The position numbers and the translations under genes were made by a program. From Bacteroidaceae bacterium HV4-6-C5C (GTDB taxonomy: Bacteria; Bacteroidota; Bacteroidia; Bacteroidales; Bacteroidaceae), in the NCBI GenBank assembly GCA_007896885.1, contig VOIU01000008.1, positions 1-64,000 of the forward strand: a stretch of 64,000 nucleotides of DNA, read 5' to 3'. The notes under the pieces were generated by a model. It saw only the letters and a program-made list of their open reading frames with translations. It was not told the origin of the DNA and made no database searches. Shown here piece by piece: positions 35,607 through 44,663 of the stretch (its first letter is position 1; each line of letters opens with the position of its first letter).

Positions 35607-37139
35607 TTTCAATTTACTCATTCCTTTGTGTGTAAGTTCTCTTATACCAGGACTGAAAATATATAGAATAAGGAAGGTTATACTTCCATACGAGAATAGA
35701 TTAATTATTCCAAAAAGTATCCAATGCCCAAATGACTTTTCCGGAGTGTATGAATGTTCTGGCAGTAAAAAATAGCAAATGAGCGCAGGTAATGATATAA
35801 GCAGCAGGTACTTGATATAATTAAGCCAGTATTGACTTACCGATTTCTTAAACCCTTTATTATAAAGAAAATATGGTTTCCACAAACATACAATTGCCAT
35901 CAAGCTTATGATGCTCCCCAACAATATACCAGGAAGTCCCCAAAAATGACCTGCTACGATTGTTATTATTAGATTCAGAATTGCCTCTGTAATAGGGGCC
36001 CAAGTATCGTAAAACAGTCCGTAGCCAAAAATAAATTGGTCTGTTGCCCCCCGAGTAAATCCGATGAAGGAGTTGACTATGAGGAGGATTAAGATTAATG
36101 GAGGTAATATATATTCCCTGCCTAACCATAATGAAATGAACGGCTCAGTAAGTTGAAAAAGACAATAAGAGACAACACCAGCAATGAAGAAGCGGATGCT
36201 TAATAGTTGCCAAAAGACTTCCTGAATGCGCTTTTGATTGTTTTCAGCAATGAGATTACCCACTCCTGCATTGGTACTATTTAATAAGCTATTGATGAAT
36301 TGTAGAATTTTATCAATGATGATTGTGTAGTTTCCATAAAAGGCAACAGTGTTTAATGAAACAAAAGTGTAAATTAAAAGAGGGGTAGTCTGACATTGAA
36401 CGAATACACCTATCTTGTGTACGAATATTTGTTTGGTATACTTTGTGACTTCGGGATATTGTTTAAGAAGCTCTTTTCCTTTCTTTACTTCACTTTTTAA
36501 CCACGGGTATACTTGCTTGATCTTCCAATCCAAGATGATGGCATAGGCAATACCCAAAAATAACTCCATACTAATCCATATGTAATAGTTACCCGTATAG
36601 TATACCAAAGCCATTTGTAAGAGAGTTTTTATGATTATTGCACCTTGATAATAGGCGGTCACCATGTATTCATTTTGATCTGCACCTAAAAGTGTTTGCT
36701 TATAGTTGGCAAAATAACCGATCAATGAACTGGTGAGATATGAGAAATAAGCAAAATAGATAACTTTCAAATCAAATACATTATTGGGAAAAATAAGAGG
36801 AAGAAAGCAAGCTAAAATACATCCGGCTCCCAAAATGATGAATCCAATCCGCCTATAAATATATCCGAAAACAGAAATAATTTCATTGATCTTTGTTTCA
36901 TTGTGTTCAAATAGCGGCTTATACAAAACGTAGCCAATTGCACTCCCGATCCCCAATTCTGCTAAATTTAGAAACCCCAATAAATTGAGCAATGTTCCTG
37001 TAAGCCCCATAAAATCCGCTCCCAAAGTATCAAGAAAGATCTTTCGTGAGAAAAAAGAAATCCCGAGGGTCACGAAATAGAAGACAAGGTTGACCCTTGC
37101 ATTTAACAATGACTTTTGCAAACGCGATTTCTGTGGCAT
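35586..37139 (-). CDS. polysaccharide flippase (Wzx-like, MATE/MOP family)
   Basis: Moves undecaprenyl-linked repeat units across the inner membrane. A 517-residue protein with about 12-14 hydrophobic segments; the N-terminus NLVFYFVTLGISFFSRKIFLDTLG and GLTGTLLNLLGFLNLAELGIG are typical of the polysaccharide-export MOP branch. It is the only flippase in the window and could serve either glycan cluster. It runs opposite to its neighbours, and its promoter is intertwined with that of the next gene. Confidence 0.88.
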   Translation of the reverse strand: MPQKSRLQKSLLNARVNLVFYFVTLGISFFSRKIFLDTLGADFMGLTGTLLNLLGFLNLAELGIGSAIGYVLYKPLFEHNETKINEIISVFGYIYRRIGFIILGAGCILACFLPLIFPNNVFDLKVIYFAYFSYLTSSLIGYFANYKQTLLGADQNEYMVTAYYQGAIIIKTLLQMALVYYTGNYYIWISMELFLGIAYAIILDWKIKQVYPWLKSEVKKGKELLKQYPEVTKYTKQIFVHKIGVFVQCQTTPLLIYTFVSLNTVAFYGNYTIIIDKILQFINSLLNSTNAGVGNLIAENNQKRIQEVFWQLLSIRFFIAGVVSYCLFQLTEPFISLWLGREYILPPLILILLIVNSFIGFTRGATDQFIFGYGLFYDTWAPITEAILNLIITIVAGHFWGLPGILLGSIISLMAIVCLWKPYFLYNKGFKKSVSQYWLNYIKYLLLISLPALICYFLLPEHSYTPEKSFGHWILFGIINLFSYGSITFLILYIFSPGIRELTHKGMSKLKLDSRFK

Positions 37140-37163
37140 TTTGTTTATTTTTTTATTTTAAAG

Positions 37164-37191
37164 CAAAGATATATATATTTTTCTATCTTTG
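37164..37191. promoter_or_regulatory. intertwined divergent promoters (flippase and GT2)
   Basis: CAAAGATA (37164-37171; minus strand TATCTTTG) and TATCTTTG (37184-37191) are exact -7 elements in opposite directions, 12 bases apart. Each one's -33 region falls beyond the other, so only one can hold polymerase at a time. Confidence 0.65.
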
Positions 37192-37258
37192 TATAATTAA
37201 TCTTATAAGTGTGAGTTGTTAAGTTTGCAGGATTGTTTAGCCGGTAAAATAGAATTTC

Positions 37259-38143
37259 ATGGTATCAATAATAACAGTTAATTATAACGGGTGGAAGGAT
37301 ACTTGTGAGCTGATTGCCTCTTTGAAGAAGTATGAAAGATATCCTTACGAGGTAATAGTTGTAGATAATGCCTCGGCGGGTGATGATGCCCAAGAAATAC
37401 GTGTAAGATATCCTGATATCAATGTGGTATGTAGTGATAAAAATTTAGGCTTTGCCGGAGGCAATAATCTCGGTTATCAAAATGCAAAAGGCGATTATCT
37501 GCTTTTTCTTAATAATGACATCATCATTAAATCGGCTATTCTGGAACCAATGGTACGGAGATTGCAAGATCCGGCTATAGGAGGAGTATCTCCTATGATT
37601 CGCTTCTCATATCCCCCTTATGACGTACAATATTACGGTCATCAAAAAATGACTCCTATAACGCTGAAGCATTCCACTCCCGCTTATGATGGGGCACATC
37701 CCGAAAAATACCTGAAAGATAGAGAAGTGGAGGTGATGCATGGCGCTGCCATGATGGTAAGAAGAGATGTTATTGAAAAGGTAGGATTAATGAGTGAAGC
37801 TTACTTCCTTTTCTATGAAGAGTTCGACTGGAGTTATCGCATCTTAAAAAATCAATTTAAGATATGGTATGAGCCAGCCTCGTTGGTGTTTCATAAAGAG
37901 GGACAGTCTATAGGTAAAATCACTCCAATGCGGGGGTACTATTTAAGTCGGGGGCGTGTGCTCTTTGCCCGGCGAAATCTGGGTGGAATCAATAAGCTCT
38001 TATCATGCACCTACCTGACTATAGTTGTGATGCTACGCGATATACTTGATTATGCCAGGCAGGGTAGGTGGGATATGCTTAAAGCTGTATTTTCAGGTTC
38101 TGTAAACGGGCTATTTGCACGAAAAGAAAAAAACAATCACTAA
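37259..38143 (+). CDS. GT2 glycosyltransferase, rhamnosyltransferase-like
   Basis: Family 2 transferase of the rhamnosyl/galactofuranosyl-like branch: VSIITVNYNGWKDTCELI, VVDNASAGDD, NLGFAGGNNLGY and the NND metal site (FLNNDIII). 294 residues, normal. The C-terminus is hydrophobic and may touch the membrane. It is 12 bases before the GT32 gene. Confidence 0.86.
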   Translation: MVSIITVNYNGWKDTCELIASLKKYERYPYEVIVVDNASAGDDAQEIRVRYPDINVVCSDKNLGFAGGNNLGYQNAKGDYLLFLNNDIIIKSAILEPMVRRLQDPAIGGVSPMIRFSYPPYDVQYYGHQKMTPITLKHSTPAYDGAHPEKYLKDREVEVMHGAAMMVRRDVIEKVGLMSEAYFLFYEEFDWSYRILKNQFKIWYEPASLVFHKEGQSIGKITPMRGYYLSRGRVLFARRNLGGINKLLSCTYLTIVVMLRDILDYARQGRWDMLKAVFSGSVNGLFARKEKNNH

Positions 38144-38155
38144 ATGAGATAAAAG

Positions 38156-38926
38156 ATGATACCGAAAGTAATTCATTATTGTTGGTTTAACAACACCCCC
38201 ATACCGCCGAGTTTGCGTGTATGTATGAATTCATGGAAAAAAGTATTGCCGGATTATCAATGGCGGTTATGGGATCTAAACGCTTTTGATTTAAACTCTC
38301 TCTCTTGGACGAAAGAAGCATACGAAGCCAATGCATTGGCTTTTGTTGCCGACTATGTACGGTTGTATGCGTTGTATACCGAAGGTGGTATTTATATGGA
38401 TACCGATGTTTTGGTGAAGAAATCTTTCGATCCTTTCTTGTCTTATGGCTTTTTTACTGCTATTGAGTATCATCCCGAAATGATTGAAGGTGATGAACAG
38501 GCCGATGAACGATTGGAACCGGATGGCACAAACCGCTTTCCCGGTACGAGAGTACCCGGATTAGGGCTGTTATCGGCTATATTGGGTTCTGAAAAGGGAC
38601 ATCCTTTTATGGCGGAAGCCATGAAGTTCTATCAAGACCGTCATTTCATTCAGAAGGACGGGAGTTGGTATACTAACGAAATCGCCCCTGACGTATTGGC
38701 ATTGGCTGCCGAGAAATTCGGATTAAAATATAACCGGTTTATAGAGCAGGTACTCGATGAACGTATTCTGATCATGCCTTCACGTATGCTTGGTGCAGCT
38801 TATGTACAGGTTACTGAGGACACTGTAGCGGTGCATCTGAGTAAAGGAAGCTGGCGGAAGCGGAATTGGCTAAGAAGTATCCTGACGAAAATAAACTTCT
38901 ATCGAAAGATATTTAAAGCCAAATAA
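38156..38926 (+). CDS. GT32-type glycosyltransferase (OCH1-like, DxD)
   Basis: Sugar transferase of the capsular GT32 group. The N-terminus IPKVIHYCWFNNTPIP and the motif GGIYMDTDVLV (DxD near residue 82) are signature features. 256 residues, standard. It ends the + strand glycan genes and converges on the amidase gene with a 17-base gap. No terminator is obvious between them. Confidence 0.88.
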   Translation: MIPKVIHYCWFNNTPIPPSLRVCMNSWKKVLPDYQWRLWDLNAFDLNSLSWTKEAYEANALAFVADYVRLYALYTEGGIYMDTDVLVKKSFDPFLSYGFFTAIEYHPEMIEGDEQADERLEPDGTNRFPGTRVPGLGLLSAILGSEKGHPFMAEAMKFYQDRHFIQKDGSWYTNEIAPDVLALAAEKFGLKYNRFIEQVLDERILIMPSRMLGAAYVQVTEDTVAVHLSKGSWRKRNWLRSILTKINFYRKIFKAK

Positions 38927-38943
38927 TATACTTATTATCGATT

Positions 38944-39387
38944 TTACCATTTTTCTTTCTTTACGTCGAAACAAGGGCATTGCTTTGTCCATTCCATAGG
39001 TTCTATTTCGCCGTTACCGTTTAAGTCGGGACTGAGGTCGCGATGACCGACTACTTTGGCTCCCGGATAATCGGATAACAGCACACGGACAAGCACGCGT
39101 AATGAATGGCGTTGCCATGGGGTACGGGTGTCTTTTGCCAAACCGTGAATATCCAGCCCGCCTTCGTAGCAGATGCCGATGGAGTGGGCGTTGTGTCCGC
39201 GGGCATGTGCACCGGCTTTTTCGAGAGGACGGGTGGATTTTATGTCGCCATTGCGGCGAATATAGAAGTGATAACCTATGCCGTCCATCCCACGCAGACG
39301 ATGCGCTACTTCCAAATCGCGTTCCGTAAAGGTGCGGTCTTCGCGTGTGGCACTACAATGAATCACTATTAAATTGATTGTTCTCAT
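38944..39387 (-). CDS. N-acetylmuramoyl-L-alanine amidase (T7-lysozyme-like)
   Basis: Cleaves the amide bond between muramic acid and the stem peptide of peptidoglycan. Zinc-ligand contexts are visible: LIVIHCSATRE (His at 10), AGAHARGHN, and VVGHRDLSPD with a final CPCF. No signal peptide, as in phage endolysins. 147 residues. It belongs to the amidase - smalltalk - HU-like set that sits beside polysaccharide loci in Bacteroides. Its role there is unknown. Confidence 0.9.
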   Translation of the reverse strand: MRTINLIVIHCSATREDRTFTERDLEVAHRLRGMDGIGYHFYIRRNGDIKSTRPLEKAGAHARGHNAHSIGICYEGGLDIHGLAKDTRTPWQRHSLRVLVRVLLSDYPGAKVVGHRDLSPDLNGNGEIEPMEWTKQCPCFDVKKEKW

Positions 39388-39484
39388 TTTTCTTGATGTT
39401 TTATGTTTTGTTTCAACTACTATTAAAGAAATCTTAGTTACTGTGTTGCAGCATCGCGATCAGCAGTTATTTTTCGCTTCAATT

Positions 39485-39530
39485 AAAAAAGGGAGCCGGA
39501 ATGCTTATTTAAATGCTATCCGTACTCCCT
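39485..39530 (-). terminator. terminator after the smalltalk gene
   Basis: On the minus strand AGGGAG...CTCCC with inner paired blocks (CGGA/TCCG, GCATTT/AAGCAT) forms a long imperfect hairpin, followed by six T (plus-strand A at 39485-39490). Confidence 0.75.
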
Positions 39531-39557
39531 TAATCACATAGTCTTAATTCTTAAGAA

Positions 39558-39656
39558 TTAACCCACTACCATGGCATGTGCACTGAGTGCTCCCAGTATT
39601 GCGGATGCTACTGCGATAACGACTTTCAAAATGGTGTCCCAAGCTGTCTTTTTCAT
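39558..39656 (-). CDS. smalltalk protein (32 aa)
   Basis: A 32-residue micro-protein, MKKTAWDTILKVVIAVASA at its N-terminus, then a Gly/Ala-rich hydrophobic stretch. It is one membrane helix with a basic start. It matches by size, sequence style and place (between amidase and HU-like genes) the Bacteroides 'smalltalk' family, whose function is not known. Holin-like or regulatory roles are possible because the neighbour is an amidase, but this is speculation. Confidence 0.82.
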   Translation of the reverse strand: MKKTAWDTILKVVIAVASAILGALSAHAMVVG

Positions 39657-39770
39657 TTTCTTTTCCTTTTTTAATCTTACTACTTCTGTTGAACTATGAT
39701 ACGCTGACTTTCAGTCTCTTTTATTGCATTCAGGTGCTTCCTGTACGGCATTTTTCTGCGTACGATGCGG

Positions 39771-40289
39771 TTATCCTAGCGGATCATCATCTTTTCCATC
39801 GCCCGTATCGCCGCTGTTACCCCCGTCTCCACTATCTCCTCCAGGTGTGTTAGCGGTTGTTTTGGGCGATTCCAAATCGAAGATGATGTTGTTCGGTGCA
39901 CTCTTGGTCGTAGCTATCGAATCGTTCACCAATCGCAAGGCATTATCTACTTTAAAACGGATATTTACCCGCTCGATGTTGCGGATGGTGCAGTCTTCTT
40001 TCTTTTCTGTAGGAGAGCAGCCTAAGGTGATGTAGAAAGTGCCGAACCCGTCCAACTTCACACGGTTACCATCGCATAACACACTGCGCATGCTGCGTAC
40101 AATAGATTTTATCACATGTTCCACGTCTTCGGCGGAAAGTGATCCAATGCCTTCTATTTCACTGGAAAGGCGTTGGATGTCATAGGTCTTTGAATCTCCC
40201 GACTTTTGCCTGAGAGAGGTTACAATAGGGGAATTGAGATCCCCCAACTTTTTACGGCGCTGATAGCGCACTACGGTTACTTTGGCCAT
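39771..40289 (-). CDS. HU-family DNA-binding protein with acidic Gly/Asp tail
   Basis: HU/IHF fold in residues about 35-125 (LSAEDVEHVIKSIVRSMRSVLCDGNRVKLDGFGTFYI), preceded by a basic N-terminal stretch. The last 30 residues are a Gly/Asp/Ser-rich low-complexity tail unusual for true HU. 172 residues. This Bacteroides branch occurs next to capsule loci. It is expressed from its own promoter about 200 bases upstream. Confidence 0.9.
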   Translation of the reverse strand: MAKVTVVRYQRRKKLGDLNSPIVTSLRQKSGDSKTYDIQRLSSEIEGIGSLSAEDVEHVIKSIVRSMRSVLCDGNRVKLDGFGTFYITLGCSPTEKKEDCTIRNIERVNIRFKVDNALRLVNDSIATTKSAPNNIIFDLESPKTTANTPGGDSGDGGNSGDTGDGKDDDPLG

Positions 40290-40500
40290 AACACTTTTGG
40301 TTTAAGTTAATATTACGAGTTGAAACGAAAGAAGAAAAGAAAAGAGGCGATGCTCTCCCGGGTTGCAAATAGTGTTATCCTTATTCTACTGCTGTTGAGT
40401 TTGCTCTGCTCGTTTTGCATTTACATCTATTTGTTGTGAAATATGCTTCTTTAACATGAAAGGATACGCACTCTTATTCTTCTCTTTTATTTCGTTGATA

Positions 40501-40508
40501 CAAAGTTA
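40501..40508 (-). promoter_or_regulatory. -7 promoter element of the HU-like gene
   Basis: The minus strand reads TAACTTTG (exact TAnnTTTG). This implies a leader of about 200 bases before the ATG at 40289, in which I see no clear structure. Confidence 0.5.
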
Positions 40509-40614
40509 ATGCAGCGCAATATAGTGTATTGAGGTTGATGTATGTAGGCGGAGGTTTACTCTGTTTTACTGAGGATATGTGAGGCTTATGTTTTAATATT
40601 TCTTCTTATTTTAG

Positions 40615-40622
40615 TATATTTG
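40615..40622 (+). promoter_or_regulatory. -7 promoter element of the DUF4248 gene
   Basis: TATATTTG matches TAnnTTTG exactly, 68 bases before the ATG at 40691. Confidence 0.5.
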
Positions 40623-40690
40623 TTATGGCATTAAAGCAATAGAGGCTATTTCACTTTATAGCTGAAAATCTGACATTAAAAAGATTGGTC

Positions 40691-40945
40691 ATGATACTAA
40701 AAGAAGAGAAGAAGGAGACGATGGGTGAAGTTGCTTTTCCCATACGTAGTTATGGTAAGGGAGAACTGGCTTTACTCTATATCGATGGGGTACAGCAGCA
40801 GACAGCTGTGAATCAGTTTAATAGATGGATACGGACATTCCCGGGATTGGAAGAGCGTTTGCTCGAAACGGGTATGAGCCGCACCGGCAGGCGTTATACT
40901 CCTGCGCAGGTACGGCTCATTGTTAATGCATTGGGAGAACCTTAA
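40691..40945 (+). CDS. DUF4248 protein
   Basis: An 84-residue protein with the DUF4248 pattern: FPIRSYGKGELALLYIDGVQ, a central NRWIRTFPGLEERLLETG and the C-terminal YTPAQVRLIVNALGEP. It looks like a small helix-turn-helix-type fold, but its function is unknown. The ATG at 40691 is preferred to a TTG at 40685. It is the only + strand gene of this module, and its stop overlaps the stop of the primase-helicase gene. Confidence 0.85.
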   Translation: MILKEEKKETMGEVAFPIRSYGKGELALLYIDGVQQQTAVNQFNRWIRTFPGLEERLLETGMSRTGRRYTPAQVRLIVNALGEP

Positions 40946-42720
40946 ATCCAGCTTTCCGTGTCGAAAACTGTGTTGACAGGCCCCGGAGCGTCGTTGCCAT
41001 AGATATGTGTGGGGCCTTCTTCGCACGACCAGTAACGACCGTTTGCCCTGTTGTACACAAAGTAGGCTTCTCCCTTAGAGCCTAAATGCTTGAATTTTAC
41101 CTTATCGATGTGGATGGTAACCATACCTTTGTCATCGTCCCGCTCTACGATAATACCAAAATCTGCTTTATTAAAGAAATCGGCACTACCGGATATATCC
41201 TGCATTTCTACGTGGGGGCGCTTTCCGGTAGCCGGATCGCGGTTGATTTTACGCGGGTGGGCTACCAATATCACCAGACATCCATACTGGACGGCGAAGC
41301 GGCTCAGTGTACTCAGAAGTGACGAGAGGTATTGCAGCTCAGTCTGATTGGGCGGCAGATGCTGGTCGATGCGGTTGAGCGGATCGATAACCAATATCCG
41401 GATGCCTTTACGAACCACCAGTCCGCGAGCTTTCTCGAGGATTGTTTCCAGTGAGTAATCATCATTACCGGGCAGGATGTGAAAGACGTTGTCGGTGAGG
41501 AAATGTTCGGCCCTGTCGTAAAGATCGTCGGTCATGCCTACGTTGGGTGCAAAGCTGAAAGCTGTCAATTTCTCCGCCAGTTTACGCAAGTGGTAAACTA
41601 TGGGAATGTTTTCGGGACTGAAGAAGCCGGTTTTCCATCCGTGGCGCAGGCAGAGTCGCAACACCAGTTCGTCCACCCATTCCGATTTGCCATCACCGGG
41701 CTGACCGCTGACCACCATGAGCCGTTTCAGCTCGAACGTACAGTTTTTATCAAAGTTCTCCCATCCTGTTTCGGCTCCTTTCCCCACGCCGTTTTCGTAG
41801 AGTGCACGCAGTTCGGCATGTAAGTCCTGAGCTGTAAATATCCCTTCAATAGGTACCTCTTCAGCTTGCTCCAATGCAATGCGTAGACTTTCACAGCCGT
41901 ATTTCACCAAATGTTCATTGGCGTCTTTACATCCCTCTCCGTAGTGCAACACACGACAGCGCTCGGCACCGAAACGGCGGATCAATTCATCGCGCAACTT
42001 CATGCCGGGGGCATCGGCATCGGTGGCAATGAATACCGTGTGCTTATCATCGAAATGAGTATCAATAAAGCGTTCCATCCACGTCAGATTTCCGTTGGCA
42101 CCGGCCGGTACCGAGATGACATCTTTTCGTCCGATAGCCATAAACGAAGCAGCATCCAGTTCACCCTCGGTAATGATGCATTCGGGCGTGCCCAATATTC
42201 CGTCGAGGTGATAGGGGATGAGTTCGGCGTCTTTCACCATTTTGAAATACTTTTGTCCGCTACGCGATTTGGTGTTGACCAATTCGCCGTTTTCAAAATA
42301 GTTGAAGCAGATGCAGTTCTCATTTTTGCCCGATTGCGGCATATATTCCATCTGTTCGGTGATGCGGAGTTCACGTATTACCTTTTGCGGAATGCAGCGT
42401 GTCTCTACCAGATAACGTTCCGTCTTTTCAGAGAGTGTGGTCTTGCGCCCGTCGAATATGGGGCGTTGGAAATGCGAAGGCACGGGGGTGCTTTTTTTCC
42501 GTCTTTCTTCTTTCATCCGTTTTTCGCGAAGTTCGGCTTCATCCGGCACATACACTTTCCAGTTGCAATGATGACAGAAACAGAGTCCCGTGTCGATATT
42601 GACGGACAGAGATTTATCCCCTTTGTGATGTCGTGTTTCGTTGCAGTTGGGGCAGATTGTTTTTACTTGGCCGCTAATACGACCGTGAACATCGATGTGA
42701 TATGAGTTGAAATTTCTCAT
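40942..42720 (-). CDS. primase-helicase (zinc finger, TOPRIM, DnaB-like; T7 gp4-like)
   Basis: A bifunctional replication protein. An N-terminal zinc ribbon (CPNC about 22-25, CHHC about 51-54) is followed by a TOPRIM domain (ITEGELDAASF near 190, ATDADAPG near 230) and a RecA-type helicase (Walker A SGQPGDGKSEW near 345; Walker B ILVIDPLNRI near 440). This order is that of phage T7 gene 4 protein. 592 residues. A phage- or plasmid-like gene placed beside a polysaccharide locus. Confidence 0.88.
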   Translation of the reverse strand: MRNFNSYHIDVHGRISGQVKTICPNCNETRHHKGDKSLSVNIDTGLCFCHHCNWKVYVPDEAELREKRMKEERRKKSTPVPSHFQRPIFDGRKTTLSEKTERYLVETRCIPQKVIRELRITEQMEYMPQSGKNENCICFNYFENGELVNTKSRSGQKYFKMVKDAELIPYHLDGILGTPECIITEGELDAASFMAIGRKDVISVPAGANGNLTWMERFIDTHFDDKHTVFIATDADAPGMKLRDELIRRFGAERCRVLHYGEGCKDANEHLVKYGCESLRIALEQAEEVPIEGIFTAQDLHAELRALYENGVGKGAETGWENFDKNCTFELKRLMVVSGQPGDGKSEWVDELVLRLCLRHGWKTGFFSPENIPIVYHLRKLAEKLTAFSFAPNVGMTDDLYDRAEHFLTDNVFHILPGNDDYSLETILEKARGLVVRKGIRILVIDPLNRIDQHLPPNQTELQYLSSLLSTLSRFAVQYGCLVILVAHPRKINRDPATGKRPHVEMQDISGSADFFNKADFGIIVERDDDKGMVTIHIDKVKFKHLGSKGEAYFVYNRANGRYWSCEEGPTHIYGNDAPGPVNTVFDTESWI

Positions 42721-42886
42721 GTGTTGTTTTATGTTTATAAAAATAGTTAGTTTTTTTATCTCAGAGAAGGTGTGAATTATCCCACTTCCCGGTCCTGTTC
42801 TGCTGTGCTGTCAACACATTTGGCAGGGAACTATCTTGATGCTGACAGGCTGAATTTTTCTGTCTGCGATGATGACAGCTCCCCCC

Positions 42887-43052
42887 GCTGGCTCCGGCTG
42901 GTTTAGCAACCGTCTCCGGCGGCTCTAGCCATTGGCTCCAGGCGGCATACCCGCTGGCTTCAGGTAATTTACCCACTGGCTCGGACAGCATTATCCACCA
43001 GCTCCGACGACTCAATGCATTAGCTTCAGGCGGCTTAGCAAGCGGCTTCGAC
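42887..43052. repeat. degenerate tandem repeat of about 22 bp, about eight units
   Basis: Units of 19-25 bases share a GGCTCCGGCGGC-like core followed by a TA-CC end; boundaries at about 42887, 42912, 42931, 42952, 42974, 42997, 43019 and 43040. The block is much richer in G+C than its surroundings. It fills most of the gap between the primase-helicase and DUF4373 genes. No spacers and no ORF that looks real. Confidence 0.85.
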
Positions 43053-43193
43053 AATATTAGGCTTTAGATCCTGAATGCGTTGTCGCCTCTGGCTTTTAGC
43101 CAATCAGGCCTATGCTGTTTGTTTAGTGCATCTTTGGCTTTGCGTGAACAAATCTACGATGCCTTGTGGGGCTAGATGATCTTGTTTAGCCGG

Positions 43194-44303
43194 CTATTTA
43201 AAGGGGAGGACATTATCTTGTGTCACCCATTTTCGCGTGGTTTTGTTCCACACGGCACAATCATTCGGTCGGGGAGGTGCATCATGAGGGATGGGCTCGC
43301 CACCATAAGTCCGATGTCCGTCGATGAAGCGTTCGTGGCAATAAGCCGAGTGTTTGTTTTGATGTCCGGCATCGAGGGTGAGCAGGTAATCGTGCAAAGC
43401 AATTGATGTTCGGTTACCCGCTGCTGTGTAATTGGCAAAATACTGTTGCACATCGCTCATTGTGAGTAAATTGCCTCCTTTTCCGTAAAGAATGATATGT
43501 CGACGGAATTCTTCCACCGCCTCTTTGTAATAACGCTTAAGCAGTTTGCCATATCCACTTTTCATGCAGGCAATATCTACCCACATACTGTCAAGGCGCA
43601 TATCATCGACCAATCGTTGCCAAGAGTGAACAGGAGTGACTGGGTTATCGTCGAAAATGCTCGGGGAAGAATCAATAGCTTTATCAACAGCAGCAGCAGT
43701 TTCTTCTTTTTCTTCTGTTGTTGTTGTTATTTTATTCTCTATATTCTCTTTATAAGAAATATGTTCTTTTTCTAATTCGTTGATTTTTAGTTGGTTGGTT
43801 CCGTTTTCGTTCTTCTGAAAATCATTTTTTTCATCGAAAAAGTGTTGTTTTTGGGCAATAAAATTCTGATTATTCATCAAATTCGGCTCATTTTCCATGT
43901 ATTTTTCTTCAGCATTCTCCTTGATTTCAGACGATTCAATCTGTTTTACTCTGTTTTTTTGAGCGATGAAACTTGCTTCACCGTTTGCATAATCATCTTG
44001 AGTCGCTACGGATGGAACTTTCTTTGCGCGGATATTCAGATCGAGATTGCTGAAATAGCCGTTTTCTACTTTAAACAGACCAAATTCCGTTACGATCTTC
44101 ATCATATAGTTAAATGAAAACCCTTTCTCTACAAAATGCCTGAGGTATTTTAATTCCGCTCTTGGTTCGGGGAGTATGTTGAGCTTTTCAATAATATACC
44201 AATACGTACCATAAGCTTTTGCACCTTCCTGCTTCACCATTGTTTGAATTCTTGGGTCGTTCCATGCAGTGATCTGATGCTTCAAATAGTAAAATCTGTC
44301 CAT
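43194..44303 (-). CDS. DUF4373 protein, replication-initiator-like
   Basis: The N-terminal 95 residues are the DUF4373 domain (MDRFYYLKHQITAWNDPRI, AKAYGTYWYIIEKL), which resembles the winged-helix domains of plasmid and phage initiators. A long Asn/Glu/Lys-rich linker (about 110-205) leads to a C-terminal domain with WVDIACMKSGYG and FRRHIILYGKG. 369 residues. It forms a pair with the downstream primase-helicase. The set is characteristic of Bacteroides capsule-linked modules. Confidence 0.82.
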   Translation of the reverse strand: MDRFYYLKHQITAWNDPRIQTMVKQEGAKAYGTYWYIIEKLNILPEPRAELKYLRHFVEKGFSFNYMMKIVTEFGLFKVENGYFSNLDLNIRAKKVPSVATQDDYANGEASFIAQKNRVKQIESSEIKENAEEKYMENEPNLMNNQNFIAQKQHFFDEKNDFQKNENGTNQLKINELEKEHISYKENIENKITTTTEEKEETAAAVDKAIDSSPSIFDDNPVTPVHSWQRLVDDMRLDSMWVDIACMKSGYGKLLKRYYKEAVEEFRRHIILYGKGGNLLTMSDVQQYFANYTAAGNRTSIALHDYLLTLDAGHQNKHSAYCHERFIDGHRTYGGEPIPHDAPPRPNDCAVWNKTTRKWVTQDNVLPFK

Positions 44304-44663
44304 TGTTGTTGTTCTTTAAAGAATTAGAAATTTTGATTATTAATTAATCGGCTTAAAAGGGAAGGACGTCGTGTACTCACTATGTAGAAGAATGCATACC
44401 TTCTTCAGGCAATCTTTCTCATTAAAAACTGTGTGATAAAATTAGTAATAAAATGGATCTTTTTTAGAGAGTAAACGTACACTATTTTGCCTTTAAGAAG
44501 GCTTTATGATGTAGTAGAGTGGTATGGGAGGTTGTTCTAAATATTCATTGCTTAATGAAAGTGTACAGTTGCGTATTTTAGCATTTATTAAGATTTGTGT
44601 TTGTGTAAGGGAGGGGAGTGGTTGCGAACTGAAAAAATCTGCATTTGTTTAATTAGCTAACAA
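44304..44663. other. intergenic, no gene seen
   Basis: AT-rich sequence with a small hairpin GCCTTtaAGAAGGC near 44490 and no exact -7 element in the minus-strand direction. I see no coding sequence. Confidence 0.4.

Noticed and set aside
42887..43052. CRISPR array
   Set aside because: Units of about 22 bases are degenerate and adjacent with no spacers of constant length, and no cas genes are in the window.
42761..43054. 97-codon minus-strand ORF over the degenerate repeat
   Set aside because: The translation only mirrors the repeated units, shows no family features and is not linked to a start signal. The DNA repeat explains it.
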